DNA from: Pseudonocardiaceae bacterium
Lineage (GTDB): Bacteria; Actinomycetota; Actinomycetes; Mycobacteriales; Pseudonocardiaceae
NCBI GenBank assembly: GCA_009377865.1
Contig: WHTH01000043.1
Coordinates: 1 to 34,328, forward strand
Direction of reading: 5' to 3'
Length of the DNA stretch: 34,328 bases
In this document: positions 16,180 to 25,503 of the stretch, in pieces
Position numbering within the stretch: position 1 is the first letter of the stretch
How the letters are laid out: each line of letters begins with the position of its first letter
The notes under the pieces: generated by a model
Seen by the model: only the letters and a program-made list of their open reading frames with translations
What the model was told of the DNA's origin: nothing
Databases searched by the model: none
Made by a program: the position numbers and the translations under genes

Positions 16180-16481
16180 CCCTGCAGCTCCGCGGCCATG
16201 TCGGTGATGTCCGCCCCGGCGTCGCGATAGAGCAGCGTGGTCACCGCGAAGCCCATGGCCATCTCCACGGTCATCGCTGCGATCACCACAAGCACCAGGA
16301 CCTGGCCGCCGGGTGCGGCGGGCAGCAGGAAGTACCAGAACGCGGCGGCCGCGACGATCACACCGTTGAGCATGAGCTCCAGCCCCATCATGATCATCAC
16401 AACGGACTGCTGCGACAGCGCCCCGTAGAGCCCGACCCCGATCAGGCCGGAGGCCAGCAGCAGGAACAGCTGCAGACTCAC
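16176..16481 (-). CDS. nuoK: NADH-quinone oxidoreductase subunit K-like membrane protein
   Basis: Three-helix complex I subunit of 101 aa. It keeps the two conserved glutamates of NuoK, in MMGLELMLNGVIV (helix 2) and in the helix 3 segment AAMTVEMAMGF. GGAGG precedes the GTG at 16481, which overlaps the nuoAJ stop in a GTGA. Its stop overlaps the nuoL start. Length is normal. Order and overlaps show it is translated as part of the AJ-K-L-M-N series. Confidence 0.9.
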   Translation of the reverse strand: MSLQLFLLLASGLIGVGLYGALSQQSVVMIMMGLELMLNGVIVAAAAFWYFLLPAAPGGQVLVLVVIAAMTVEMAMGFAVTTLLYRDAGADITDMAAELQG

Positions 16482-17266
16482 GCGCCCACCTCCTCGTGCT
16501 GCTGCGACTCGGTGGGCTCGGTGTCGTAGCGGTTGCGGGCCGAGGCCAGCACCAGCGCGGCGACGATGGTGGCGAAGAGCACCGCGCTGATCCCCATCAT
16601 CACCAGCATCTTCGAACCCATGATCGCCTCGCCGAGTGCGCGGGTCGGCTCGGCCGGAACCTGCCCACGCCGCGAGGGCCAGGGGATCAGCAGGCTGCCG
16701 GCGGCCAGCACGAGGAAAGTCCCGATCGCGATGGCCAGCGCGCCACGGTTGTTGTGCAGCATCGACATCGGCATCAGGCCGGCCGGATTCATCATGAACA
16801 TGATCATGAATACAGCCATGATCGCCATCTCCATCACCATCATCAGGATGGTGATCACCCCGAGGTAGGCGGCGTGCAGCAGCAGCAACTCGGCGCCGAC
16901 GGCGACGAACGACAGCGCCAGCGCCCAGGTCGCGCGGGCCATCGAGTCCACCCAGAACACCGCGGCACCGGCGGCGAGCGAGATGAACATCTCGACGACC
17001 GCCTCGACTCCCACCTGCGCGACCACCACCGCCCACGGGTACATGAACAGCATCTCGACGTCGAAGGCGAGGAACAGCAGGCTCAGCGCGTACCAGCGGG
17101 CGTGAAACCGCGACACCGCATGCTCGGACGGCCGGTGACCGGACAGGAACGGGCCGGCGCGCAGCGGGTCAGCGGCGACAGCGGTGGCGCGGTGTGCACA
17201 GTGGACTGCTGCGACAACGGCTGCGGCCATCACGAGCATCACTAGCACGGCCACGAACCCGCCCAC
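16478..17266 (-). CDS. nuoAJ: Fused NuoA-NuoJ complex I membrane subunit
   Basis: One open frame contains two subunits that are separate proteins in ordinary complex I. Residues about 1-110 are NuoA-like: FLSGHRPSEHAVSRFHARWY, then FLAFDVEMLFMYPWAV with the conserved Asp-Val-Glu. Residues about 112-260 are NuoJ-like: LLLHAAYLGVITILMMVMEM, the Met-rich TM region and a LHNNRGALAIAIGTFLV helix. I choose GTG at 17266, about 7 bases after GGAGG; the GTG at 17270-17272 overlaps the stop of the upstream leader ORF, indicating coupled translation. The remainder of the operon is K, L, M, N; no B, C, D, E, F, G, H or I is present on either side. Confidence 0.85.
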   Translation of the reverse strand: MGGFVAVLVMLVMAAAVVAAVHCAHRATAVAADPLRAGPFLSGHRPSEHAVSRFHARWYALSLLFLAFDVEMLFMYPWAVVVAQVGVEAVVEMFISLAAGAAVFWVDSMARATWALALSFVAVGAELLLLHAAYLGVITILMMVMEMAIMAVFMIMFMMNPAGLMPMSMLHNNRGALAIAIGTFLVLAAGSLLIPWPSRRGQVPAEPTRALGEAIMGSKMLVMMGISAVLFATIVAALVLASARNRYDTEPTESQQHEEVGA

Positions 17267-17268
17267 GA

Positions 17269-17427
17269 TCACACCTCCTCACGCCGCGGCTCGCCCTGCC
17301 CGGGCATCGGGACACTCACCGGTCGAGGGGCCGTGGGACAGCCTCCCGGATCCCGGCAAGCTGTGCGCGCGTGGATCAACACGGCGCCGGAGTTCATACC
17401 GGACACGGTGTAGGTGTTCTGCGTCAC
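17269..17427 (-). CDS. Leader ORF with a copZ-derived start, ahead of nuoAJ
   Basis: This 52-aa frame starts at GTG with MTQNTYTVSGMNSGAV, nearly the start of the CopZ encoded in this window (MTQSTYTVRGMTCDHC). 27 of the first 36 bases match, and both are preceded by GGCAGGAG. The similarity ends exactly where the copper-binding Cys-x-x-Cys should be; the rest (RTACRDPGGCPTAPRP and on) resembles nothing I know. Its TGA overlaps the GTG at 17270-17272, and the nuoAJ ribosome site lies inside its last codons. It is best read as a truncated copZ that now acts as a translated leader for nuoAJ. A chance match is unlikely because the promoter also resembles copper promoters. Confidence 0.6.
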   Translation of the reverse strand: MTQNTYTVSGMNSGAVLIHARTACRDPGGCPTAPRPVSVPMPGQGEPRREEV

Positions 17428-17453
17428 CGGACTCCTGCCATTCCAAATACACC

Positions 17454-17516
17454 TTACCCCTAGTGGGTATCTGCTGCGAAGGTAGCAGGATCTCGCCGGA
17501 TACGCCAGGGGGGTAT
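17454..17516 (-). promoter_or_regulatory. CsoR/CstR-like double operator and promoter of the nuoAJ operon
   Basis: Operator A, TACCCCTAGTGGGTA at 17455-17469, has perfect TACCC/GGGTA arms. Operator B, ATACGCCAGGGGGGTAT at 17500-17516, has ATAC/GTAT arms around a G-run. Between them the minus strand reads TGCTACCTT, an extended -10 (TGnTAnnnT) with its hexamer at 17479-17484. B would cover the -35 region and A the start of transcription. This matches the shape of known CsoR sites (for example B. subtilis copZA TACCCTACGGGGGTAT). The related persulfide sensor CstR uses similar sites, so copper versus sulfur cannot be decided here. Confidence 0.65.
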
Positions 17517-17737
17517 TAGTTGGCGTGCCATTCCGTTCCGAACGCCGCCGATGGGTGCACGTGAGCGCGGTCGAGCGCGACATCGCTAGCAGGCTCCCGG
17601 CGGGCCTCACAGTGGCGAGTGCGGGCGCGGGACCGGCCGCAACCGACATGGTTCGCGCTCGTCAGCCTTACCGCATGTGATCGACCTGGGGTGGGTACGG
17701 TGATAGCTGGAACACGGTCCAGGTTGTCAGGAGTGCC

Positions 17738-18931
17738 GTGGTGGATGACGAACGCATGATCGGGCGACGGCTGCGGGAGATCCGCAGCTGGCGGGGCCTG
17801 TCGCTGACGGTGACCGCCGAGCTGGCAGGGCTGTCGGCCGGGTACCTGTCGCGCATTGAGCGCGGGTTGCGGCCGGTGCAGCGGCGATCCACGCTGGAGG
17901 CACTCGCGTCGGCGCTGCAGGTCTCGCCGTCCGAGATCACCGGCCAGCCCTACGCGCCGTCCACCGAGAGCGAGGCCGTGGCCCACTCGGCGGCCCCGGC
18001 GCTGCGCGCCGTGCTACGTGACATCGAGCTGGGCGAACCGCTCACCGCAGCGCCGCGGGCGCTGGGGCAGCTGCGCGGCGAGGTGGCCGCTGTCAACGCG
18101 GCCTGCGCCGCCTCTGACTACGGCACGCTCGGCGACACCGTGCCCGACCTGCTCAGCGACCTACATACCCTGACCGCGGGACAGGACAGCAGCGAGGCGC
18201 GGCGACTGCTTGCCGACACGCTGCACGCAGCCTTCTACCTGGCCAAGGATCTCGGGCACGGCGACCTCGCATGGATGGTCGCCGGGCACCTGCACGCCAC
18301 GGCACAGGCCATCGGCGAACCGGAGTGGACCGCGTTGGCCGACTTCGTCCGCGCCCACGCCACCGTCGGACTCCACGCGCGCGAGCGCGGGCTGGCACTG
18401 GCCGAGCGCAGCGCCGACGCGCTGACCCTCGAAGACGGGCCGGTCGTACAGGTCTACGGCATGCTGCACCTGTCGGCCGCGCTGCAGTCCGCCGTCACCG
18501 GCGCCGCCGACAGCGCACGCGCCCACTTGGCTGAAGCCGCAGACACCGCGCACCGCACCGGCGACGGCACTTTCGGCGGCTTGCACTTCGGACCCCGCAA
18601 CGTCGGCGTGTGGCGAGTCGCCCTGACGCTGGAGCTCGGCGAGCCCGGCCGGGTAGTCGAGCTGGCACGCGACGTGGACGTGGGCGCCATCCCCTCGACT
18701 GGGCGGCAGGCGACGTTCTACGGCGATGTCGGGCGCGGGCTGGCCACTATCCGCGGCCGCGAGACGCAAGCCGTCGAGGCACTGTGTCGCGCCGAGGTGC
18801 TTGCCCCGGAGCGCACCCGCCACAGCCCGTACGTGCGCGAGACGGTGACCGATCTGCTGCGGCGGGCGCGGCGCGACGCTGGTGGCCGGGAGCTGCGCGG
18901 CATGGCTTACCGCATCGGGCTCGCCGTCTAG
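17738..18931 (+). CDS. XRE-family regulator with a long helical C-terminal domain
   Basis: A 397-aa protein. Residues about 8-66 form a Cro/C1-type helix-turn-helix (GRRLREIRSWRGLSLTVTAE, then AGLSAGYLSRIERGLRPVQR). The remaining 330 residues are Ala/Leu-rich helices with TPR-like spacing (DTLHAAFYLAKDLGHGDLAW, AALQSAVTGAADSARAHLAE). This architecture is common in actinobacterial XRE regulators, where the helical part is thought to bind peptides or partners. GTG at 17738 is preceded by AGGAG at a good distance. It leads a series of three small overlapping ORFs. The signal and targets are unknown; a domesticated mobile-element regulator is possible. Confidence 0.82.
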   Translation: MVDDERMIGRRLREIRSWRGLSLTVTAELAGLSAGYLSRIERGLRPVQRRSTLEALASALQVSPSEITGQPYAPSTESEAVAHSAAPALRAVLRDIELGEPLTAAPRALGQLRGEVAAVNAACAASDYGTLGDTVPDLLSDLHTLTAGQDSSEARRLLADTLHAAFYLAKDLGHGDLAWMVAGHLHATAQAIGEPEWTALADFVRAHATVGLHARERGLALAERSADALTLEDGPVVQVYGMLHLSAALQSAVTGAADSARAHLAEAADTAHRTGDGTFGGLHFGPRNVGVWRVALTLELGEPGRVVELARDVDVGAIPSTGRQATFYGDVGRGLATIRGRETQAVEALCRAEVLAPERTRHSPYVRETVTDLLRRARRDAGGRELRGMAYRIGLAV

Positions 18932-18979
18932 CGCTCACCCCTGCTCGGCCGAGTTGCCAGGTCAGGCAACGACTCGGTT

Positions 18980-19165
18980 GTGACCGTCGCCACGGTTGCG
19001 CGCATGATCGCAGAGGTGCTCGCACTGCTCGTGGTGCCGGCCTTCCTGGTGGGCCTGGCGGCCGTGGTGCTGTGGTGCGCGGCCCGCGCCTTCCGTCGTG
19101 ACGCCTGGCATCCTCGCCGCCGTGGCGGTGGCCGTCACCGCAGGCTGCTGGTGGTGGCCCGATGA
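18980..19165 (+). CDS. Small membrane protein, unknown
   Basis: A 61-aa product with one clear hydrophobic helix at about 10-34 (AEVLALLVVPAFLVGLAAVV) and a strongly basic tail (RAFRRDAWHPRRRGGGRHRR). The GTG at 18980 has no good ribosome site; an ATG eight codons later is an alternative. Its TGA overlaps the ATG of the next ORF, which supports translation. I do not recognise a family. Confidence 0.5.
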   Translation: MTVATVARMIAEVLALLVVPAFLVGLAAVVLWCAARAFRRDAWHPRRRGGGRHRRLLVVAR

Positions 19166-19377
19166 ACCCCGGCGAGATCGAGACCTACCGGGCGGTGCTG
19201 CACGCGCGGCGGCCCGTCGACGTCGGCGGCGAGGCATGCACACTGATCGTGCGCCGCGTCAACGGCCGGATCGAGCTGCTGCACCACGGGGTGCTGTCCA
19301 CCGGGGCCATGCTCACCGACGACCAGGCCGACGAGCTGGCCAGGCGCCTCACCGCGGCCCGGCAGAAGCAGCCATGA
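19162..19377 (+). CDS. Small soluble protein of unknown function (71 aa)
   Basis: Encodes MNPGEIETYRAVLHARRPVD, then a beta-rich middle (CTLIVRRVNGRIELLHHG) and a final helix (LTDDQADELARRLTAARQKQ). Composition and length suggest a folded small domain. It overlaps the preceding membrane ORF and the following ORF by 4 bases each (ATGA), so it belongs to the short operon after the XRE gene. No family is recognised and no catalytic motif is visible. Confidence 0.6.
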   Translation: MNPGEIETYRAVLHARRPVDVGGEACTLIVRRVNGRIELLHHGVLSTGAMLTDDQADELARRLTAARQKQP

Positions 19378-19697
19378 CGGGCCAGACGTACCCGGCCACG
19401 CCGTACCTGCGTCGCCTGACCGCAGCGAACGGGTGGCGTGGGCAGCTGATACGCGACCGGCACGGTCAGCCGTTCGCGATCGTGACGGTGCGCGTCGGTC
19501 CGACATGGACCGACAGCGTGGCCATCGAGGGCGAGGACCGCCACACGCAGACGGTGTCGGGAACCGACGTCGTCTGCCGCCACTGTTGGAGCCGGACGAT
19601 CAGGTCAACGAAGTCGTCGCGCAACCACGGCTCGTCGGTGCCGCGGGCCTGCTGCCGGGCTATGACGCCGGTCGCCACTTCCTCGACGACGTCGTGA
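19374..19697 (+). pseudogene. Hypothetical protein with intact N-terminus and replaced C-terminus
   Basis: Begins with a plausible protein (MTGQTYPATPYLRRLTAANG, then WRGQLIRDRHGQPFAIVTVR and DSVAIEGEDRH) overlapping the previous gene by 4 bases. From about 19574 the frame is antisense to the remnant of a P-loop ATPase gene on the other strand, and the residues become Ser/Arg-rich noise. The original C-terminus appears to have been lost in a deletion that joined it to the ATPase remnant. The frame is still open to 19697, so a chimeric 107-aa product is possible. Confidence 0.5.
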
Positions 19698-19779
19698 CCG
19701 CGCTGGCGGAGAGCGCCTAGAAGCGTCGACTTGCCGCAACCCCGACGCCCCGGTCAACACGTACCGCCTGGGCAGGCAT
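19574..19779 (-). pseudogene. AAA-type ATP-binding protein fragment, frameshifted in the P-loop
   Basis: Reading from an ATG at 19779 with a GAAGGGAG ribosome site, the sequence restores to MPARRYVLTGASGCGKST if one base is removed from the CCC and one from the GGGG. It then continues LLGALRQRGHDVVEEVATGV, IARQQARGTDEPWLRDDFVD and LIVRLQQWRQ. This is the start of an AAA_28-like ATPase/kinase, with a Walker A GxxGxGKS. As written, the P-loop frame is broken by one extra G. The rest of the protein beyond about 65 residues is missing, replaced by the antisense of the plus-strand ORF. Confidence 0.6.
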
Positions 19780-19809
19780 GCGCTCCCTTCGTCATCTGCC
19801 CTACGGACG

Positions 19810-19893
19810 CTAACGAGTGGTGTGTTCTCCTCCGTTGACGGCGATGACCTGCCCGGTGATCTGCCGGGCGGCCGGGGAGGCGAGGAAGTACGT
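19810..19893 (-). pseudogene. C-terminal stub of a short-chain dehydrogenase (SDR)
   Basis: The minus strand encodes TYFLASPAARQITGQVIAVN and then GGEHTTR and a stop. This is the usual C-terminal end of FabG-like SDR proteins (FLASPAARYVTGQVI.VDGG). Nothing upstream continues the fold: in this frame a stop is met within about a dozen codons, where the MarR remnant begins on the opposite strand. Only the last 27 residues survive, so the gene is dead. Confidence 0.65.
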
Positions 19894-19910
19894 GTCGTCA
19901 CCACACCACC

Positions 19911-20075
19911 GATCGCCGGATCAAAGCTGTCGCCACGACCGAGCATGGTCTCGAGGTCCGCGAGCAGCTCTCCCAGCGGCTACGAAGCGCGCCCGGCCCT
20001 CTGGGCGCGCTCACCACCGACCAACTGCTCGAGCTGCGCGCCCTGCTCCAGTACGCCAACGCCGACCCACGATGA
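19911..20075 (+). pseudogene. C-terminal stub of a MarR-family regulator
   Basis: The plus strand encodes DRRIKAVATTEHGLEVREQL and then SQRLRSAPGPLGALTTDQLL with a final helix and a stop at 20073-20075. The first part matches the MarR wing and following helix (DRRVKRVALTDKGRALRERL). The helix-turn-helix and N-terminal half are absent. It faces away from the SDR stub, only 17 bases apart, so both lack exactly the ends that face each other. Confidence 0.6.
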
Positions 20076-20299
20076 GTAGAAGCCCATCGGAGAGCCGAAA
20101 GAGCGTCCCGGTCGCGGATCCGCCTGCGGTCAGGCCGCCCCGGCCACCGGGTCTGTGCGAGCTATCGGTGCAGCGGCTCGGGTCGTTGACCCGCCAGGCT
20201 GGTGGTGGACGCCCAGCGGACGGTTTCGCCATGACCACATTCGGTGGGGCCGCCTGGGCCCATCGATGAGTTTTCGCGCCGAGAATGGTCTGATTCGTC

Positions 20300-21130
20300 A
20301 TGGACGTACTCATGGACTGCATCGTGTTCGGCGAGTCCTCGCGCTGGCGGGACGGGCAGCTCTGGTTCTCCGACTGGGGCGCAGGCCGGGTCTACTCGGT
20401 TGCGGCCGACGGCACCCCCACGGTCGAGGCGGAGGTCGCCTCATTCCCGATGTGCATCGACTTCTTGCCCGACGGGCGGCTGCTGGTCGTGTCGTCGGCC
20501 AACCGCCAACTGCTGCGGCGCGAGCCCGACGGATCCCTGGTGCCGTACGTCGACCTCGCCCCGGTGTCCACGAAGCCCTGGAACGACATCGTGGTCGACG
20601 CGGCCGGAAAGGCCTACGTCAACAGCATCGGCTTCGACTTCCCTGGGGAGGAGTTCGCGCCGGGGATCGTCGTGCTCGTCACGCCTGACGGCAAGGTTAT
20701 CCCGGTCGCGGACGGGCTCGCCTTCCCGAACGGGATGGCCATCACCGCGGACGGATCGACGTTGATCGTGGCCGAGTCCTACGCCGAGCAACTCACGGCG
20801 TACGACATCGCAGATGACGGAACCCTCTCCGACCGTCGGGTCTGGGCCACGACCCCGGGTGAGCATCCGGACGGGATCTGTCTCGATGCGACCGGCGCAG
20901 TCTGGTATGCCGATGTCGGCAACCAGCACTGTGTGCGGGTCCGCGAAGGTGGCGAGGTGCTCGCGACCGTCGAGTTCGACCGGGGCGCGTTTGCGTGCGC
21001 GCTCAGCAGGGGCGCCGATCCGAAGCTGTTCGTGGTGGGTCAGAATTGGGGCGGACCCGATGCCGTCGGCGGCGCGACCGGCCAGGTCGTGGCCTTCCCA
21101 GCACCTGCATCCGGCGGAGGACACCCATAA
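20300..21130 (+). CDS. SMP-30/gluconolactonase family protein
   Basis: A 276-aa beta-propeller hydrolase of the SMP-30/LRE family, which open sugar lactones or similar esters with one divalent metal. Visible features are the N-terminal glutamate ligand in VFGESSRWRDGQLWFSDW, WNDIVVDAAGKAYVNSIGFD, the metal-binding FPNGMAITADGSTLIVAESY and PDGICLDATGAVWYADVG. Propeller repeats continue to the C-terminus. Length is normal. The ATG at 20300 matches the family start although no ribosome site is visible. It stands alone among gene remnants and appears intact. The substrate is unknown. Confidence 0.85.
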   Translation: MDVLMDCIVFGESSRWRDGQLWFSDWGAGRVYSVAADGTPTVEAEVASFPMCIDFLPDGRLLVVSSANRQLLRREPDGSLVPYVDLAPVSTKPWNDIVVDAAGKAYVNSIGFDFPGEEFAPGIVVLVTPDGKVIPVADGLAFPNGMAITADGSTLIVAESYAEQLTAYDIADDGTLSDRRVWATTPGEHPDGICLDATGAVWYADVGNQHCVRVREGGEVLATVEFDRGAFACALSRGADPKLFVVGQNWGGPDAVGGATGQVVAFPAPASGGGHP

Positions 21131-21505
21131 ACGGCCTGTCCTAGCGCAGGAACCGCTACCGGGAACCTCGCATGTCAGGAGGCGCTCACTGACAACAGTG
21201 TCCCGCAAGACCCGCCCGGTGATGTACCTCGGTGACGGGGCTTCAACCGGGACGGTCGGACGATCTCTATACAGCAGCCGCTGCGCCGCGGGCGTCGCAC
21301 TCGCCCGCCGGGGCTTACGGGAGGCTCGTGCGGAGGGCTCGGGCTGGGCGGCAACAGCGGGCAGCCTCCGGCTGCACGAGGATCCCCGTCCTCATGGCCA
21401 CCCTCGACGACAACGGCCCGACCGGCACCTTCCGCGCCGACGACGGCACCCCAGGAGCGTCGTGGCCTGGCGGGCGCGCACACCGGCCGTGGGACGGCAC
21501 GACGC
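21131..21505. other. Intergenic region, 375 bases, no recognisable gene
   Basis: I translated both strands and found no protein that resembles a known family. There are short open frames in all phases, as expected at this GC content. No tRNA, repeat or strong promoter was seen. Given the flanks it is probably further decayed coding DNA. Confidence 0.4.
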
Positions 21506-21871
21506 CTACGATGCAGGGAAGCGGGCGACGTAGCTGCGCTGCGAGGGGGTCTCGACCGCCCGCGGATCGTAGTGCTTGCGCACGTAGGCCACCGCTTCGC
21601 GAGCGGGCACGCCGTCGAGCACCGCGATGCATCGGCGCCAAGCTTCGTACAGCGCATCCTGGGCGTCGCCGCGGTCGGTGGGTAACCGGAAGTCCGGCCA
21701 GCGGACCCACCGCGCTTCCCATGACACGGGTTGCGGCTGTTTGTTGAGAAGGTAGATCCCGAACTCGGGGACGATGCCGTCAGGCGTTGGGCGACGCAGC
21801 CCCCGGCCACGTACGAGCCGGCCGGACGGTAGGCGCAGGACTCCGCGGTCGACGGCACCCCATCCGCTCAC
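21506..21871 (-). pseudogene. Protein-tyrosine-phosphatase-like protein lacking its catalytic loop
   Basis: The 121-aa frame reads SGWGAVDRGVLRLPSGRLVR, GRGLRRPTPDG, EARWVRWPDFRLPTDRGDAQ and ends with DGVPAREAVAYVRKHYDPRA and ETPSQRSYVARF. I recognise the actinobacterial small tyrosine-phosphatase-like family. In that family a segment of roughly 24 residues carrying the Cys-x5-Arg loop (VACGGGxGRTGTALA) lies between EAWRR and CLAVLDGVP. Here EAWRR joins CIAVLDGVP directly, so the catalytic loop is gone in frame. The product cannot be an active phosphatase. It starts 10 bases after the toxin remnant. Confidence 0.6.
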
Positions 21872-21881
21872 GATCGCCAAG

Positions 21882-22077
21882 CTACCGCTGGCCGGAGAGG
21901 CGTGGGCCGAAGTGCCACCGGCGAACCTTGGCTGCTGGGTTGTCGTCGTGCTGCGGCTCCGCCGTTCCACGGTGTCAGCTGCAGCACATCGAGCCCGTCG
22001 GCGTAGGCGGCCAGAGCCTCGGTGGGCAAGGCGGCGACCTGCTCGACGACCACGTCGTCGGGAACGATGCGGTACAC
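21882..22077 (-). pseudogene. Toxin-like partner of DUF6247, frameshifted and truncated
   Basis: Begins MYRIVPDDVVVEQVAALPTE and ALAAYADGLDVLQLTPWNG. One extra G near 21960 breaks the frame; removing it restores EPQHDDNPAAKVRRWHFGP before a stop at 21882. This matches small RelE-like proteins that follow DUF6247 genes in actinobacteria, which normally continue about 25 residues with a beta-strand ending such as VHVLLVQW. That end is missing. The GTG start directly follows the DUF6247 stop. The toxin role is inferred from gene pairing and size. Confidence 0.5.
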
Positions 22078-22392
22078 CTACCGGCCCAGCCGCTCCCGGA
22101 TGAGTTCCTGCATGTCGTCGTACGAGCCGGCGGTCGGATTCTCACCGGTGCGCATGATCTGCTCGGCCTTGGCGAGCAACCGGAAGTAGGAACGAGGGTC
22201 GCGCATCTCGGCGTAAGCAAGATGCCGCCACTTGTGCAGCAGCTTGTGCACCCCGGCAAGGTCCTTCGAGACCTTCGCCTTCTCGAGCACGGCGTCCCAC
22301 TCGGCGTCGAACTCGGCGACCAACCGCGACGACTAGCACGCCCGGATCGCGACCGGGTCCGCTTCCGGTATCGGCGCGGTGGGAGAGGCCAT
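22078..22392 (-). pseudogene. DUF6247 family protein with an in-frame stop
   Basis: From ATG at 22392 the frame reads MASPTAPIPEADPVAIRAC, a TAG at 22333-22335, and then SSRLVAEFDAEWDAVLEKAK, VSKDLAGVHKLLHKWRHLAY and DDMQELIRERLGR. DUF6247 proteins have RACLTPRLVAEFD at this point, so the TAG sits inside a conserved segment. An internal GTG or TTG restart after the stop could still give an 81-residue protein. The family usually precedes a small toxin-like gene, as here, and is presumed to be an antitoxin; that role is inference. Confidence 0.6.
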
Positions 22393-22454
22393 CCGACCAC
22401 GATAGCGGCCAGCGCTGACGCTTTCTGGCATCTCCGGCGATCGAGTTGGTGCGG

Positions 22455-23092
22455 TCAGGCTGCTGGCGGGCGTGCGGCGAGCCGTTCCACGATGCCCCGG
22501 GCGAAGCGGTCGTGGTGTTCGATCGCGAGTCCGGCGGCACGGACGTGCTCGATAGGCCGGCGCAGGAAGTGTTCACCGCCGATCGGGACGGTGGCCAGCT
22601 CGAGCAGCCGCTGCCCGGCCCGCAGCGGCGCGCTGGAACTGGCGACATGGTCGGCCAGCAGCAGCCGGCCGCCCGGCCGCAGCACCCGGAGCATCTCGCG
22701 CAGCGCAGCCTGGTAATCGGGGATGGCGCACAGCGAGAACGTGCAGACCACGGTGTCGAACGCGGCGTCGGGCAGGTCGAGTGCCTCGGCGTCACCGATC
22801 CGCAGGTCGACGGCGCGGTCGAGCTCGCGGGCCCGCCGCTGCGCGATCTCGAGCATCTCGGGGCTGAGCTCGATGCCGGTGAGCGCGACCTCGGTGGGGT
22901 AGTGGACGAGGTTGAGCCCGGTGCCGATGGCGACCTCGAGCACCTCGCCGGTGGCCTGGCGGCAGATCCACGAGCGGGTGTCTCGGAACAGCCACCGGTC
23001 CATGAACCTCATCTGGCGGTCGTAGGTCTTGGAGTGCTCGTCCCAGTACCGCCCCCACCGGGCGCGTTCCTTATGAGTGATCATCGCCTGTA

Positions 23093-23096
<4 letters not shown>
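22455..23096 (-). CDS. Class I SAM-dependent methyltransferase
   Basis: A 213-aa Rossmann-fold methyltransferase. SAM-binding motif I is [13 protein letters not shown], followed by [12 protein letters not shown], the acidic [20 protein letters not shown] and the post-motif [20 protein letters not shown]. It belongs to the UbiE/PmtA-like group, but the acceptor is not predictable. Its GTG at 23096 overlaps the copA stop, with GGAGGGAA just ahead; an ATG four codons later is an alternative. Being last in the copper operon it may be co-induced, but a copper role is not established. Confidence 0.85.
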
Positions 23097-25450
<2,354 letters not shown>

Positions 25451-25503
25451 CGTCGGATTCCTTTCCGAGTTGTCGCGTCCGGGGTCAGCCGTGGCCGCCG
25501 TGC

